The notes under the pieces: model-generated
The model's database searches: none
The model's input: only the letters and a program-made list of their open reading frames with translations
What the model was told of the DNA's origin: nothing
Source of the DNA: Candidatus Phaeomarinobacter ectocarpi
Lineage (GTDB): Bacteria; Pseudomonadota; Alphaproteobacteria; CGMCC-115125
Assembly: GCF_000689395.1 (NCBI RefSeq)
Contig: NZ_HG966617.1
Coordinates: 3,351,906 to 3,415,905 of the forward strand
Reading direction: 5' to 3'
Length of the DNA: 64,000 nucleotides
Translations under genes and position numbers: made by a program
Shown here: positions 44,823 to 53,975 of the stretch, in pieces
Position numbering within the stretch: position 1 is the stretch's first letter
How the letters are laid out: each line of letters opens with the position of its first letter

Positions 44823-46181
44823 ATGGCAGAAGGCAGCCTAGAAGCACCCACCCGGCATCCCATCGACTGGACCAGCGACGAGTTTTACGACGAGGCGAAG
44901 CTCGACGAAGAACTGCGGCGCGTCTTCGACATCTGCCACGGCTGCCGTCGCTGCTTCAATCTGTGTGACTCGTTCCCCCGGCTGTTCGACATGATCGACG
45001 ACAGCGAGAGCGGTGAACTTGATAGCGTCACGTCAGATCAGTTCGGTCCCGTAGAAGAAGCCTGCACCTTGTGTGACATGTGCTTCATGACGAAGTGCCC
45101 CTACGTGCCGCCCCATGAATTCAATCTCGACTTCCCCCATCTCATGCTGCGCTACCGCAAGGTACGCACCAAGAATGGCGACGCAGGAAATGTCACCGCG
45201 CGTCAGCTGGCCGAGATGGATCGAAACGGCAAGATGATCCGGCCGATTGCGGGCCTCGCCAATTGGGGATCGAAGAAAGACAACAAGCTCACGCGCCCGG
45301 TGATGGAAAAAGTCGCGGGCATTGATGCCAAGGCTGAGCTGCCGACCTTTGCGGGCAAGACGCTTATGATGCGCGCAAAGGCCCACGAAAAGGCAGGCAC
45401 TCTGGCCCCCGCCGCTGACGGCAAGGCAACGGCCCGCAAGGCGGCGCTGTTTGCCACCTGCAACGGCAACTACAACAACCCGCAGATGGGCGAAGCCGCC
45501 CTCAAGGTGTTGGCCCGCCAGGGCGTGACAGCCAAGCCGGTCTATCCCGGCTGCTGCGGCATGCCATTCCTGGAACAGGCCGACCTCGAGCGTGTCGCCG
45601 AGCAGGCAAAGAAAGTCTCTGCCGACCTGCGCCCCCAGGTCGATGAAGGCTGGGACATCGTCACTCTTATTGCGTCGTGTGGCCTGATGATGAAATTCGA
45701 GTGGCCATTGATTGTGCCTGACGACGACAACGTCATTGCCCTGTCAAAGGCCGTCAAAGACATTGACGAATACATCGTCGATATTGCCAAGAACGAAGGC
45801 ATCGCAGACGGCATGAAGCCTCTGGACGGCGGTGTTGCAGTTCATCTGGCATGCCACGCCCGCGCGCAGAACATGGGCGCCAAGGCCGTTGAGATGCTCA
45901 AGCTCATTCCTGACGCCAAAGTGACGCCGGTCGAGCGGTGCGCGGGACATGGCGGCACATTCGGTGTGCTGAAAGAGACCCACGATGTGGCAATGAAGGT
46001 TGGCAAAACCACCGCGCGGAATATCTCTAAGGCCAGCGCCGAACATGTTGTGAGTGAATGCCCTCTGGCCTTGAAGCACATCATGCAGGAAATGGATGAG
46101 CTTGGTCTCATAGATGAGAGCAAGCCCAGACCGTCGTCGGCGCATCCGATTGAGTTGCTTGCCCAGGCGTACGGGCTTTAG
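44823..46181 (+). CDS. Heterodisulfide reductase-related Fe-S oxidoreductase (HdrD/GlpC-like)
   Basis: 452 residues. N-terminal double 4Fe-4S domain: CHGCRRCFNLC (Cys38, 41, 44, 48) and CTLCDMCFMTKCP (Cys81, 84, 87, 92). C-terminal two CCG-type modules: YPGCCGMPFLEQ and, later, CAGHGGTFGV. This layout transfers electrons to or from quinone or thiol partners. Linked with rubrerythrin and DUF3501 it could supply electrons to rubrerythrin. ATG 44823 is 93 bases after rubrerythrin. Confidence 0.9.
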   Translation: MAEGSLEAPTRHPIDWTSDEFYDEAKLDEELRRVFDICHGCRRCFNLCDSFPRLFDMIDDSESGELDSVTSDQFGPVEEACTLCDMCFMTKCPYVPPHEFNLDFPHLMLRYRKVRTKNGDAGNVTARQLAEMDRNGKMIRPIAGLANWGSKKDNKLTRPVMEKVAGIDAKAELPTFAGKTLMMRAKAHEKAGTLAPAADGKATARKAALFATCNGNYNNPQMGEAALKVLARQGVTAKPVYPGCCGMPFLEQADLERVAEQAKKVSADLRPQVDEGWDIVTLIASCGLMMKFEWPLIVPDDDNVIALSKAVKDIDEYIVDIAKNEGIADGMKPLDGGVAVHLACHARAQNMGAKAVEMLKLIPDAKVTPVERCAGHGGTFGVLKETHDVAMKVGKTTARNISKASAEHVVSECPLALKHIMQEMDELGLIDESKPRPSSAHPIELLAQAYGL

Positions 46182-46232
46182 GTCAGACCCTGACCCCGCG
46201 CCTGCAGGCACATGTTTGAGTTAAGGACGGAA

Positions 46233-46832
46233 ATGACAAAGATGCCCCATCCCAGCGAGATCACCCGCGGCGACATCATGTCCATCGAGGACTATGCAAA
46301 GGAACGTGCCGAGCGCCGCAAGGCCATGATGCCCGTCAAGCGCGAGCGCCGCATCGAAGTGGGGCCGCACGCGACATTCTACTTCGAGAGCTACGAGACC
46401 ATGTGGCACCAGATCCACGAGATGCTCTACATCGAAAAAGGTGGCGACGAGCAGATCGAGGATGAACTGACTGCCTACAATCCGCTCATCCCCAAGGGCA
46501 AAGAGCTTGTCGCGACAGTGATGTTCGAGATCGATGATCCGATCCGCCGCAAGAACGTGCTCTACAAGCTGGCCGGCATCGAAGAGACAGCCTTCATCGA
46601 CATTGACGGTGACCGTGTGATGTCTGACCCGGAGCACGACATCGACCGCACATCTGAAGACGGCAAATCATCATCCGTGCACTTCCTGCACTTTCCGTTC
46701 ACGGATGAACAGATTGCAGCCTTCAAGAAGCCCGGTGCCAAGGTCATGATCGGGTTCTCTCACGAGAACTACCAGCATCTCGCCGTTGTGTCTGATGCCA
46801 TGATTGCCCGTCTGGGCGGCGACTTCGCCTAA
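46233..46832 (+). CDS. DUF3501 family protein
   Basis: 199 residues from ATG 46233, chosen for AAGGA five bases upstream. ERRIEVGPHATFYFESYETMWHQIHEML is the DUF3501 signature (residues ~39-66, in pieces), with more conserved segments LLPKGKELVATVMFEIDD-like and SHENYQHLAVVS. Soluble; function unknown. It regularly follows the rubrerythrin and HdrD-like genes in proteobacteria, suggesting one redox unit. The 3' end meets the SH3 gene on the other strand. Confidence 0.88.
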   Translation: MTKMPHPSEITRGDIMSIEDYAKERAERRKAMMPVKRERRIEVGPHATFYFESYETMWHQIHEMLYIEKGGDEQIEDELTAYNPLIPKGKELVATVMFEIDDPIRRKNVLYKLAGIEETAFIDIDGDRVMSDPEHDIDRTSEDGKSSSVHFLHFPFTDEQIAAFKKPGAKVMIGFSHENYQHLAVVSDAMIARLGGDFA

Positions 46833-46838
46833 GCCGCG

Positions 46839-47441
46839 TCAGCCCGCTTCGCGGGCGTAGATGCCGAACAACGCTGTGGCCCGCATGAAACCCTCGTGCG
46901 GGCCCATGCGTACGGCGCACCACGTCTGGCTGCAATTGACCAGCGCGCCCACCACGCCGGGCTCCACAAGGGCAACTTCGTCGCTTGCCGTGTCCGGTGC
47001 AAAGTGAAGCGGCACCAGGTCGCCTGTGCGCGGTGCTTGCTTGTCAGGTCCAACCACCATGACAGTCCGTTCACCGTCGATGAGGGTGTGGAACACCCAG
47101 CCCTGATCCCCATCCACGTCGCGGATACGCCGCCAGTTTTCAAATTCGGCCGTCACTTCAACCGGCACATCCTTGCGCACGAAAACCCACGCAACCTGAT
47201 GATTGGTTGAGGGCCCGCCGCGCACATTGACGGGGCTCGATTTGATCGACACGAAACGGGGCATTGGCAGGCCGGTCACCGGCCCGATCTGAACGCCGCC
47301 GCTCAGCGTGCTGGCGGCACTCGGCTGCGCCATGCTGGCAGGCCCCGTCGCAGCGCCAGCCAGAATGACAACAGCCGCAAACCCCGCACTGCGCAAAAGC
47401 GCGCGAAGGGCGTGTGGAAGGTGACGAAGGGAAAAAAACAT
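46839..47441 (-). CDS. Exported SH3 (bacterial SH3b-like) domain protein
   Basis: 200 residues from ATG 47441. A hydrophobic stretch (~10-30, SAGFAAVVILAGAATGPASMAQ) looks like a signal peptide. Two SH3-type halves follow: PRFVSIKSSPVNVRGGPSTNHQV...WVFVRKDVPVEVTAEFENWRRIRD and VALVEPGVVGALVNCSQTWCAVR. Proteins of this type often act in the cell envelope. It is divergent from the 2-hydroxyacid dehydrogenase gene, a common alphaproteobacterial pair. A hairpin GCCCGC-TTC-GCGGGC (46842-46856) covers its 3' end. Confidence 0.85.
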   Translation of the reverse strand: MFFSLRHLPHALRALLRSAGFAAVVILAGAATGPASMAQPSAASTLSGGVQIGPVTGLPMPRFVSIKSSPVNVRGGPSTNHQVAWVFVRKDVPVEVTAEFENWRRIRDVDGDQGWVFHTLIDGERTVMVVGPDKQAPRTGDLVPLHFAPDTASDEVALVEPGVVGALVNCSQTWCAVRMGPHEGFMRATALFGIYAREAG

Positions 47442-47708
47442 GTCGGCTGAAATGCGGGGCAAACCGGTATTCTTGTTCTGCTGCCATCGCGGCAATGGGG
47501 GATACCCCTTATCGCAAGCACGTTTGGCGCGGGTCAAGCAGCCTGTTGATGCCGAGATGGCCCGCCACCACCTGATATCAAGCCGCTTTGATGCAGACGC
47601 ATGGGGGTGGTAGGAAAGGGCATGGCGTTGCGCCGTCCCTATTGGCCCTGAGGCAGCTCAGGCACCAAGCGCTTATATCTATCGCTCATCTGTATAAGGT
47701 CGCGTCCC

Positions 47709-48698
47709 GTGCCGCATTCAAAACCCATTGTCACCGTCACCCGCAAACTGCCTGACATTGTGGAAACGCGCATGCGCGAACTGTTCAACACGCATTTGAA
47801 CATCGAAGACGTAGCCATGTCCCGCGAGGCGCTGGAACAGGCGGTGGCAGACAGCCATGTACTGGTCCCCACCGTGACGGACCGCATCGACGCCGATCTC
47901 ATTGCCAAGGCGGGCGACGATCTCAAGCTGATCGCCAATTTCGGGGCTGGCGTGGACAACATAGATGTTGAGGCAGCCCACGCCAAAGGCATCACCGTCA
48001 CCAATACGCCCAACGTCCTGACAGAAGACACTGCTGACCTGACCATGGCGCTGATATTGGCCGTGCCGCGCCGCGTGACCGAAGGGGCGCAGATCATCAC
48101 CGAGGACAATCAGTGGCAGGGCTGGGCCCCCACCTGGATGATGGGGCACCGCATTCACGGCAAGCGTCTTGGCATTATCGGCATGGGCCGCATCGGCCAG
48201 GCCGTCGCGCAGCGCGCCAAGGCATTCGGTCTGTCGATCCACTATCACAATCGCAACCCGGCCAACCCCGCCATCGAGGAAGAGCTGGAGGCGACCTACT
48301 GGGATTCGCTGGATCAGATGCTGGCCCGCATGGACATTGTGTCGGTCAATTGTCCGCATACGCCTGCGACCTATCACCTGCTCAACGCGCGGCGGCTGAA
48401 GCTGATGAAGCCCGAGGCCTACATCGTCAACACGGCCCGCGGTGAAATCATCGATGAGGTGGCGCTGTCAAAGGCAATTGACGATGGCGAGATTGCCGGT
48501 GCCGGGCTCGACGTGTTTGAAAACGAACCCGCCGTGAACCCCAAGCTGTTGGGGCGCCCCAACGTGGTGCTGTTGCCGCATATGGGATCAGCCACCATCG
48601 AAAGCCGCACAGAGATGGGCGAGAAAGTCGTCATCAACATCCGCAGCTTCGTCGATGGCAATGCACCACCCGACCGCGTCCTGCCAACGGACGACTAG
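47709..48698 (+). CDS. D-2-hydroxyacid dehydrogenase (glyoxylate/hydroxypyruvate reductase type)
   Basis: 329 residues. Rossmann motif GIIGMGRIGQAVAQRAKAFG, catalytic Arg in VNTARGEIID, Glu in the FENEP segment and His in LPHMGSATIESR. GTG 47709 with AAGG upstream. Members reduce glyoxylate or hydroxypyruvate with NAD(P)H; SerA is less likely because no ACT domain is present. Confidence 0.9.
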   Translation: MPHSKPIVTVTRKLPDIVETRMRELFNTHLNIEDVAMSREALEQAVADSHVLVPTVTDRIDADLIAKAGDDLKLIANFGAGVDNIDVEAAHAKGITVTNTPNVLTEDTADLTMALILAVPRRVTEGAQIITEDNQWQGWAPTWMMGHRIHGKRLGIIGMGRIGQAVAQRAKAFGLSIHYHNRNPANPAIEEELEATYWDSLDQMLARMDIVSVNCPHTPATYHLLNARRLKLMKPEAYIVNTARGEIIDEVALSKAIDDGEIAGAGLDVFENEPAVNPKLLGRPNVVLLPHMGSATIESRTEMGEKVVINIRSFVDGNAPPDRVLPTDD

Positions 48699-48717
48699 GT
48701 ATCAGGGCAGCCGGTGC

Positions 48718-49779
48718 TCACGAAATGAACGGCCCGGATGGATGCGCACGTGGATAGTCGCGGACTATCTTCAGATAGCGCTTCAACGTCTTGTCACCTG
48801 CTGTCAATGTTCCTTGCCGATAGTGGATGGAGTTGAGGATATTCGTATCCTCTCCAACCGTCCTTACAAGGAGCATGTCGGTAATCGCGCACTGTTCCTC
48901 ATATCGCTTCTGCGATGCGGCAGAGCCGTCCGGCTTTTCAAGCGCGACTGCCGCAAAGGCTTCGTGCTTGCCTGCTTCCGGCAGACCAAAGCCCACCATC
49001 GCGCCAAACCAGTGATCTCCGTAAGGACCTTCCTGCCAGAAAATGGACGTGCCGCGAATGCCAAGCGTCCAGTCGATGTCCACGCCGTCCTGATGCTTGC
49101 CCTTGAGTTTGTAGCGGAAGCCATAGGGGTTCCACTCCACTGCGTCATGGGGGTCGTCGCCGCCGAAGGACATGCCGTGCACGGCCTTGAAGTGCTGCAT
49201 GTCAGGCGTGTTGGCGGCAAACACCCACGGGTCACATTGAAAGAGATTGGGCACCCGGATGCTGCGTACGATCACGTCGTCGCTTGGCTTTTCGAAGTCG
49301 GGAATATCCCACAGCGGTTCGTCTCCGTTGAATGCCCACACGATGCCGTGTCGCTCCTGGGTGGGAAACTTGTAGAGCTGCGCCATCTTGGGTGCCGGAT
49401 CGCCGATAAATGTCTTCGCGCAGGCGCCATCTTTGTCATATTCCCACTTGTGAAACGCGCACTGCACATGGTTGCCGGTGACGCAGCCAACAGAAAGATC
49501 CGCGCCCACATGCGGGCAAAATGCGCTCATCACCCGAGCCACGCCATCTTCACCGCGCCAGGCAATGACCTTGCCGTCGAGAAAATTCTCGCCGCGAATG
49601 GTCCCCACATCCAACTCACTAGACAGGCAGATGGGAAACCAGGATTGGCTGTAGACCCCATTCTCGCCCTCCCGGGGCATCAACTCGCCCGGCCGCACCG
49701 TTGGATTGTTCCGCGGCATTTCAATATGCGCACCTTTGGGCCTCGCGCCTGCGCCCGCCATCGATCCATCATCAGGCAT
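48718..49779 (-). CDS. Rieske [2Fe-2S] non-heme iron oxygenase, alpha-subunit-like
   Basis: 353 residues. N-terminal Rieske domain with ligands Cys88/His90 (FCPHVGADL) and Cys107/His110 (CAFHKWEY). The C-terminal half carries HFKAVHGM, the usual Asp/His region near the mononuclear iron (NTPDMQHFKAVHG). It resembles 3-ketosteroid-9-hydroxylase or aromatic dioxygenase alpha subunits; the substrate is unknown. No reductase or beta subunit lies nearby. Possibly controlled by the TetR protein encoded next to it. Confidence 0.85.
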   Translation of the reverse strand: MPDDGSMAGAGARPKGAHIEMPRNNPTVRPGELMPREGENGVYSQSWFPICLSSELDVGTIRGENFLDGKVIAWRGEDGVARVMSAFCPHVGADLSVGCVTGNHVQCAFHKWEYDKDGACAKTFIGDPAPKMAQLYKFPTQERHGIVWAFNGDEPLWDIPDFEKPSDDVIVRSIRVPNLFQCDPWVFAANTPDMQHFKAVHGMSFGGDDPHDAVEWNPYGFRYKLKGKHQDGVDIDWTLGIRGTSIFWQEGPYGDHWFGAMVGFGLPEAGKHEAFAAVALEKPDGSAASQKRYEEQCAITDMLLVRTVGEDTNILNSIHYRQGTLTAGDKTLKRYLKIVRDYPRAHPSGPFIS

Positions 49780-49827
49780 GTGTCTGCTCCCGGTTAAGTC
49801 ACCTGGGAGCAGCTTGATGAGTCAAAA

Positions 49828-49849
49828 TTAGAATATCAAGAAGAATATT
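49828..49849. promoter_or_regulatory. A+T-rich repeat upstream of the Rieske gene
   Basis: AGAATATC (49830-49837) and AGAATATT (49842-49849) repeat with a 12-base period. A related AGAATA lies on the minus strand upstream of the tetR and ridA genes (50588-50593). It is a weak candidate operator for the TetR protein. Confidence 0.3.
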
Positions 49850-49881
49850 ATATTTTTGGATTTGCCACATGGAAGACCGGA

Positions 49882-50526
49882 TCAATCACGCTCCCAGCCT
49901 GCCACCATGACCCGGGCGCGCCGGTGCATCGCCACCCGCATGGCTTCGTAGGTGGAAATGCCATCCTCGCCGGTCACGTAGGCCTGAAAATGCCGCAGCA
50001 TGAGCTGGTAAAGCAAGAATGCCATGTCGCCGGGATCAAGCCCGGGCCGCAGGCGGTCCCGCGCGGCGAACCCATCCAGGAGGGCCCGGAACTGTGCCTC
50101 GATAAATGTCTGATAGTGCCGATGGACGCCTGCGATCTGCGCGTCGCTGAATGTGTCGGGAATGCTGAAGGCTTCGAGAAAATGTAGGCTTTTCCAGTCA
50201 TCTTCAAATCTGTGCGCCTCATACAAGGCTGCGATCGCATCCTCCAGCCGCGTCGGCGGATTGGCCAGAATGGTCTGCCCGCGCTCTTCCATCCGCGCTG
50301 TTACAGGCGCCAGAAGCGCTGTCATAATACCGCTCTTGGATCCAAAGTAGCTGTAGATCGTGCCGAGGCTCACGCCGGATTCGCGCGCGATATCCTCCAT
50401 CTTCACCTGGTTGTAGCCCTGCTCTGTAAACAGAGCTTCCGTTGCCTCCAGCACACGCGCCCGGCGGCGCCCCTTGGCCGGAGTTTCGGAAGAGACATTA
50501 GGGGTTGTTTTGCTGCTGCGTGTCAT
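49882..50526 (-). CDS. TetR-family transcriptional regulator
   Basis: 214 residues from ATG 50526. HTH: RRARVLEATEALFTEQGYNQVKMEDIARESGVSLGTIYSYFGSK (residues ~19-62, seen in pieces), followed by an all-helical ligand domain. The longer frame reaching 50583 runs through the intergenic promoter and is unlikely. Divergent from ridA and upstream of the Rieske gene, so it probably regulates one or both. Confidence 0.9.
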   Translation of the reverse strand: MTRSSKTTPNVSSETPAKGRRRARVLEATEALFTEQGYNQVKMEDIARESGVSLGTIYSYFGSKSGIMTALLAPVTARMEERGQTILANPPTRLEDAIAALYEAHRFEDDWKSLHFLEAFSIPDTFSDAQIAGVHRHYQTFIEAQFRALLDGFAARDRLRPGLDPGDMAFLLYQLMLRHFQAYVTGEDGISTYEAMRVAMHRRARVMVAGWERD

Positions 50527-50605
50527 GGTCGGACATCTTTGCTCTTTGACAGATCGATCAAAAAATATAATCGTATGGAACAAATTCTATTCTAGGGGGC
50601 AATTC

Positions 50606-51004
50606 ATGGCGCGTGAAGAACAGTGCAGGCATTTTTTCGGAGATACGGAAAAAGGCATCGGATTTTCTCAGACGGTGAAGGCCGACAACACCCTTTACGT
50701 GTCCGGCGTGCTTGCGGTGGATGACACCTTGGAAATCGCAAGTCCCGGCAACATGGATGCGCAGATCACGCAAGCCTATGCGCTCATAAACGATATTCTT
50801 GCGGAGAGCGATGCATCCCTGAAAGACGTGGTGAAGGAGACGATCTTTGCCACAGACCTAGCAGCGCTTGGCGGTGCCTTTGAGCATCGCAAGGCCGCAT
50901 ATGCAGGGGCGGGCGCATATGTGCCTGCCTGCACAATGGTGCAGGTCTCAGGTCTGTTTCTACCCGGTGCGATGGTGGAGATAGAGCTGGTCGCACATCT
51001 TTAG
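50606..51004 (+). CDS. RidA family (enamine/imine deaminase) protein
   Basis: 132 residues. YjgF/YER057c/UK114 fold: FSQTVKADNTLYVSGVLAVDD, DVVKETIFATDLAALGG and CTMVQVSGLFLPGAMVEIELVA. The usual active Arg position (R105 in RidA) is replaced by another residue near CTMVQVSGL, so this is likely an Rid subfamily other than RidA proper. AGGGGG lies six bases before ATG 50606. Possibly linked functionally with the Rieske oxygenase. Confidence 0.85.
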   Translation: MAREEQCRHFFGDTEKGIGFSQTVKADNTLYVSGVLAVDDTLEIASPGNMDAQITQAYALINDILAESDASLKDVVKETIFATDLAALGGAFEHRKAAYAGAGAYVPACTMVQVSGLFLPGAMVEIELVAHL

Positions 51005-51015
51005 AGGCGTCGTCC

Positions 51016-51552
51016 TCACGCAGTCTTGCAGGCAGCTGCCTCGCAGGACTCGCATAGGTTACCGCTGAACTCGAGATCATTCAGTGTCAAAAACCGTTCG
51101 ACCCTGTTGTCATCTCCCACAAAGGGCAGCACCAGCGTGCGCTGGGTAAGCATGTCATTGCCCGACCAGCGCGCCGGCCCGGCCATGCAATAAGGCCTGC
51201 GGTGTGTGATGCTCCATTTGAGGCGCTCGACGGATGCCTGCGACCCGTCGGTTGGGGTTGGTAGCGGGTTTGCCTCATCCGCCTCCCAGCCGGTCATTTC
51301 AACGTGGCTGATATCGCTGATGGCACTGCCCGCAAGTCTGATGACAAAACGCGTGCCACGGTTCTCGACGCCAATGATGGTAATGTAGGGAAGAAACTTG
51401 GGCGGGATGGCCGCGGGCTGAATTTTGGACAGGTGCGGCAGATCAGCGTCGCCACGGGCTTTTTCCCAGCGCTGATAAAACTCAGCAAAATTGGCTGATG
51501 CCAATTTGCCATCTGTCTCGATGGGACAAAACTGGTCCCCACCTGTACTCAT
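51016..51552 (-). CDS. PAS_5 domain protein
   Basis: 178 residues from ATG 51552 (AGGA upstream). It is a single PAS-like domain of the PAS_5/DUF1457 type found in alphaproteobacteria, including RFVIRLAGSAISDISHVEMTGWEADE and VERFLTLNDLEF. The C-terminal end CESCEAAAC has three clustered Cys. No output domain, so it acts as a small sensor or adaptor; the ligand is unknown. Convergent with ridA, 11 bases apart. Confidence 0.8.
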   Translation of the reverse strand: MSTGGDQFCPIETDGKLASANFAEFYQRWEKARGDADLPHLSKIQPAAIPPKFLPYITIIGVENRGTRFVIRLAGSAISDISHVEMTGWEADEANPLPTPTDGSQASVERLKWSITHRRPYCMAGPARWSGNDMLTQRTLVLPFVGDDNRVERFLTLNDLEFSGNLCESCEAAACKTA

Positions 51553-51670
51553 GACGCGTCCTACAACCCAATGTGTCCGACGGTCGAGTATCAATCTCAA
51601 AGGTGAAGATAGTCTTGAAAATGCAACCAAAGGGAGTGGTTTTTGATCTGTAGATCGCCTGCGGCGTGCA

Positions 51671-52426
51671 TTACCGGTTGGGGTCCCGCCGCAGCTTTAC
51701 CCGCCGCACCCGGGTGTCCAGCGCGTCGTACAACAGCAGGCTTCCAGCCAGGCTTGTCCCCGCACCCGTTAACTCCTTGATCGCCTCCATGGCCATCATG
51801 GACCCGATGACGCCTGTGAGCGCCCCTACGACACCGGCCTCCTCGCAGGTCGGCACGCTGCCCGCTGGTGGCAGGTCCGGAACGAGGTCCCGATAGCTGG
51901 GTGAGGGCGATCCATCTGCCTGCGTTTCCCAGGCCCTGAACACAGCCAGCTGCCCGTCAAACTGGCCGACCGCGCCGGATACTAGCGGCACGTGAGCCGC
52001 CGCACATGCGGCATCCACCAGGAAGCGGGTCTCGAAATTATCGCAGCCATCAAGAACCAGGTCATAACCCGCCACAAGCGCTGCTGCGTTGGCGTCGGTC
52101 AGCCGCTCTGTATGCGGAACAATGGTCGTATCCGGGTTCAGCGCGTTGATGGTGCGCGCGGCGCTGGACGTCTTTGCTTCTCCCACAGCTGCCGTCGTAT
52201 GCGCGATCTGGCGCTGCAGATTGGACAGCGATACCGTGTCGTCATCCACCAATCCGATAGTGCCCACACCGGCTGCCGCAAGATAGAGGGCTGCCGGCGA
52301 GCCAAGCCCGCCGGCACCGATGATCAGCACACGTGCCTTGAGAAGTGCCTGTTGGCCCGGCCCGCCAATCTCCTTGAGCAGAATATGCCGCGCATAGCGC
52401 TCAAGCTGGTCGCCGGTCAGAGCCAC
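51671..52426 (-). CDS. HesA/MoeB/ThiF-family adenylyltransferase (MoeB-like), zinc ligands missing
   Basis: 251 residues. ATP-binding IGAGGLGSPAALYL, DVDxVxxSNLQRQ-type VSLSNLQRQIAH and the active-site Cys194 in TCEEAG identify an E1-like enzyme that activates MoaD/ThiS-type proteins. The zinc-binding CxxC pairs of E. coli MoeB are absent: the first position reads SYRDLV and the protein ends LRRDPNR before the second pair. GTG 52426 is preceded by AGGA, part of which is the cysK stop. Confidence 0.85.
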   Translation of the reverse strand: MALTGDQLERYARHILLKEIGGPGQQALLKARVLIIGAGGLGSPAALYLAAAGVGTIGLVDDDTVSLSNLQRQIAHTTAAVGEAKTSSAARTINALNPDTTIVPHTERLTDANAAALVAGYDLVLDGCDNFETRFLVDAACAAAHVPLVSGAVGQFDGQLAVFRAWETQADGSPSPSYRDLVPDLPPAGSVPTCEEAGVVGALTGVIGSMMAMEAIKELTGAGTSLAGSLLLYDALDTRVRRVKLRRDPNR

Positions 52427-52435
52427 AGGTTTGTC

Positions 52436-53383
52436 CTAGATGCCGTCAAACAAAGCAGTAGAGAGATACCGCTCCGCAAAGCTGGGGATGATGGCGACGA
52501 TCGTCTTGCCCGCCATGTCATCCCGCTCAGAGACTTCAAGAGCTGCCGCAATGGCCGCCCCCGATGAGATGCCGCCGGCGATGCCCTCTTCGCGGGCTGC
52601 CTGGCGAGACGTTTCAAAGGCTGTCTCATTGCCGATGGTTATGACCTCGTCGATCAAGTCCTTGTCCAGGTTGCCCGGCACAAAGCCCGCCCCGATGCCC
52701 TGAATCTTGTGCGGACCCGGCTGGCCGCCAGACAGGATTGGAGAATCTTCCGGCTCGATGGCAATCATCTTCATGCCTGGCTTCTTGGCCTTGAGCACAG
52801 AGCCTACGCCCGTGAATGTGCCAGCGGTGCCGATGCCGGAAATCACAACATCAACCTTGCCGTCGGTGTCATTCCAGATTTCTTCTGCCGTGGTCTGGCG
52901 ATGAATTTCAGGATTGGCCGGATTGTCGAACTGCTGTGGCATCACGGCGTTCGGCGTCGACTGAAGCAATTCTTCGGCACGGGCCACTGCACCCTTCATG
53001 CCCTTGGCCGCTTCTGTCAGCTCAAGCTCCGCACCCAGCAGCGCCAGCATCTTGCGGCGCTCCATGGACATGCTTTCCGGCATGACCAGAATGAGCTTGT
53101 AGCCCTTTGCAGCTGCCACAAAAGCCAGCGCGATGCCGGTGTTGCCGGATGTTGGCTCAATCAGAACCGTGTTCTCGTTGATCTTGCCCTGCGCTTCCAG
53201 CGCTTCAATCATCGCGACGCCGATGCGGTCCTTGACGCTGGACAGGGGGTTGAAGAACTCGAGCTTCAACAGCACGTCGGCCTTGCCGTTCTTGTTCATG
53301 CGCTTGAGGCGCACCAGTGGCGTATCACCAATGGTCTGCGTGATGCAGTCGTAGATGCGGCCGCGGCCTGGCTTGTCGGTCAT
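52436..53383 (-). CDS. cysK: Cysteine synthase A (O-acetylserine sulfhydrylase)
   Basis: 315 residues. PLP-binding Lys in [11 protein letters not shown] and the substrate loop [13 protein letters not shown], with [10 protein letters not shown] for the phosphate. Makes cysteine from O-acetylserine and sulfide. ATG 53383 has AGGAGG seven bases upstream. The Rrf2 regulator gene lies 51 bases upstream on the same strand. Confidence 0.96.
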   Translation of the reverse strand: MTDKPGRGRIYDCITQTIGDTPLVRLKRMNKNGKADVLLKLEFFNPLSSVKDRIGVAMIEALEAQGKINENTVLIEPTSGNTGIALAFVAAAKGYKLILVMPESMSMERRKMLALLGAELELTEAAKGMKGAVARAEELLQSTPNAVMPQQFDNPANPEIHRQTTAEEIWNDTDGKVDVVISGIGTAGTFTGVGSVLKAKKPGMKMIAIEPEDSPILSGGQPGPHKIQGIGAGFVPGNLDKDLIDEVITIGNETAFETSRQAAREEGIAGGISSGAAIAAALEVSERDDMAGKTIVAIIPSFAERYLSTALFDGI

Positions 53384-53434
53384 GGGGTTGCCTCCTGTTA
53401 TGCGCGCTTCTTGTTCGTGGAGCACGCTCGTGAT

Positions 53435-53971
53435 CTAGATTGTGAAATCCATACCTGCTTGTGACGCGGGCTTGATGTCCTTGGTCTCTGCCTCGCGGCA
53501 CAGATCATCAATGGTGATGGCGTTGAGTTTATCCATCATGTCGGCCTGAAACGAATCCCACATGGGACGAACCACCTGCTCGCCCAAAGGAGAGCCACCA
53601 TTGGTGTTCTCTTCGGCAGGCGTGGTCATGGTCTCGCCCGCACCGTTCAGGGATCCACGCGTTTCCCGAGCTGCGGCCTTGGCTTCATCCCGGGCATCGT
53701 CGGCTGCTTCCATGGCGCCAACAACACGCACGATTTCACCAACCGTGATACGCCGCCGCTCACGCGCCAGCCGGTAGCCGCCACGCGGTCCGCGCACACC
53801 CTTGAGCACGCCTTCGCGCACAAGCTGCTGCATCACCTGCTCAAGATAGCGCTGGGGAATGCCCTGCCGCTTGGTAATCTCTTTTGACTGCACCGGGTCA
53901 GGCCGCGCGTTATACGCAACGTCCACGACAGCTTCCAGTGCCAGCAATGTCTTCTTTGATAGCCGCAACAT
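53435..53971 (-). CDS. Rrf2-family transcriptional regulator (CymR-like)
   Basis: 178 residues from ATG 53971. N-terminal Rrf2 winged helix: MLRLSKKTLLALEAVVDVAYN and GIPQRYLEQVMQQLVREGVLKGVRGPRGGYRLA. It lacks the three clustered Cys of IscR (only one Cys near the C-terminus), so it does not bind an IscR-type cluster. Adjacency to cysK suggests control of cysteine synthesis, as for CymR. A Gly/Thr/Asn-rich insertion (~110-140) separates the helices. Confidence 0.88.
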   Translation of the reverse strand: MLRLSKKTLLALEAVVDVAYNARPDPVQSKEITKRQGIPQRYLEQVMQQLVREGVLKGVRGPRGGYRLARERRRITVGEIVRVVGAMEAADDARDEAKAAARETRGSLNGAGETMTTPAEENTNGGSPLGEQVVRPMWDSFQADMMDKLNAITIDDLCREAETKDIKPASQAGMDFTI

Positions 53972-53975
53972 GCCG

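Noticed and set aside
48655..49797. 380-codon open frame opposite the Rieske gene
   Set aside because: Shadow frame; the minus-strand Rieske gene has clear iron ligands and family motifs, while this frame shows none.
53435..53971. Rrf2 protein as IscR
   Set aside because: Lacks the three cluster-binding cysteines and sits next to cysK rather than isc or suf genes.
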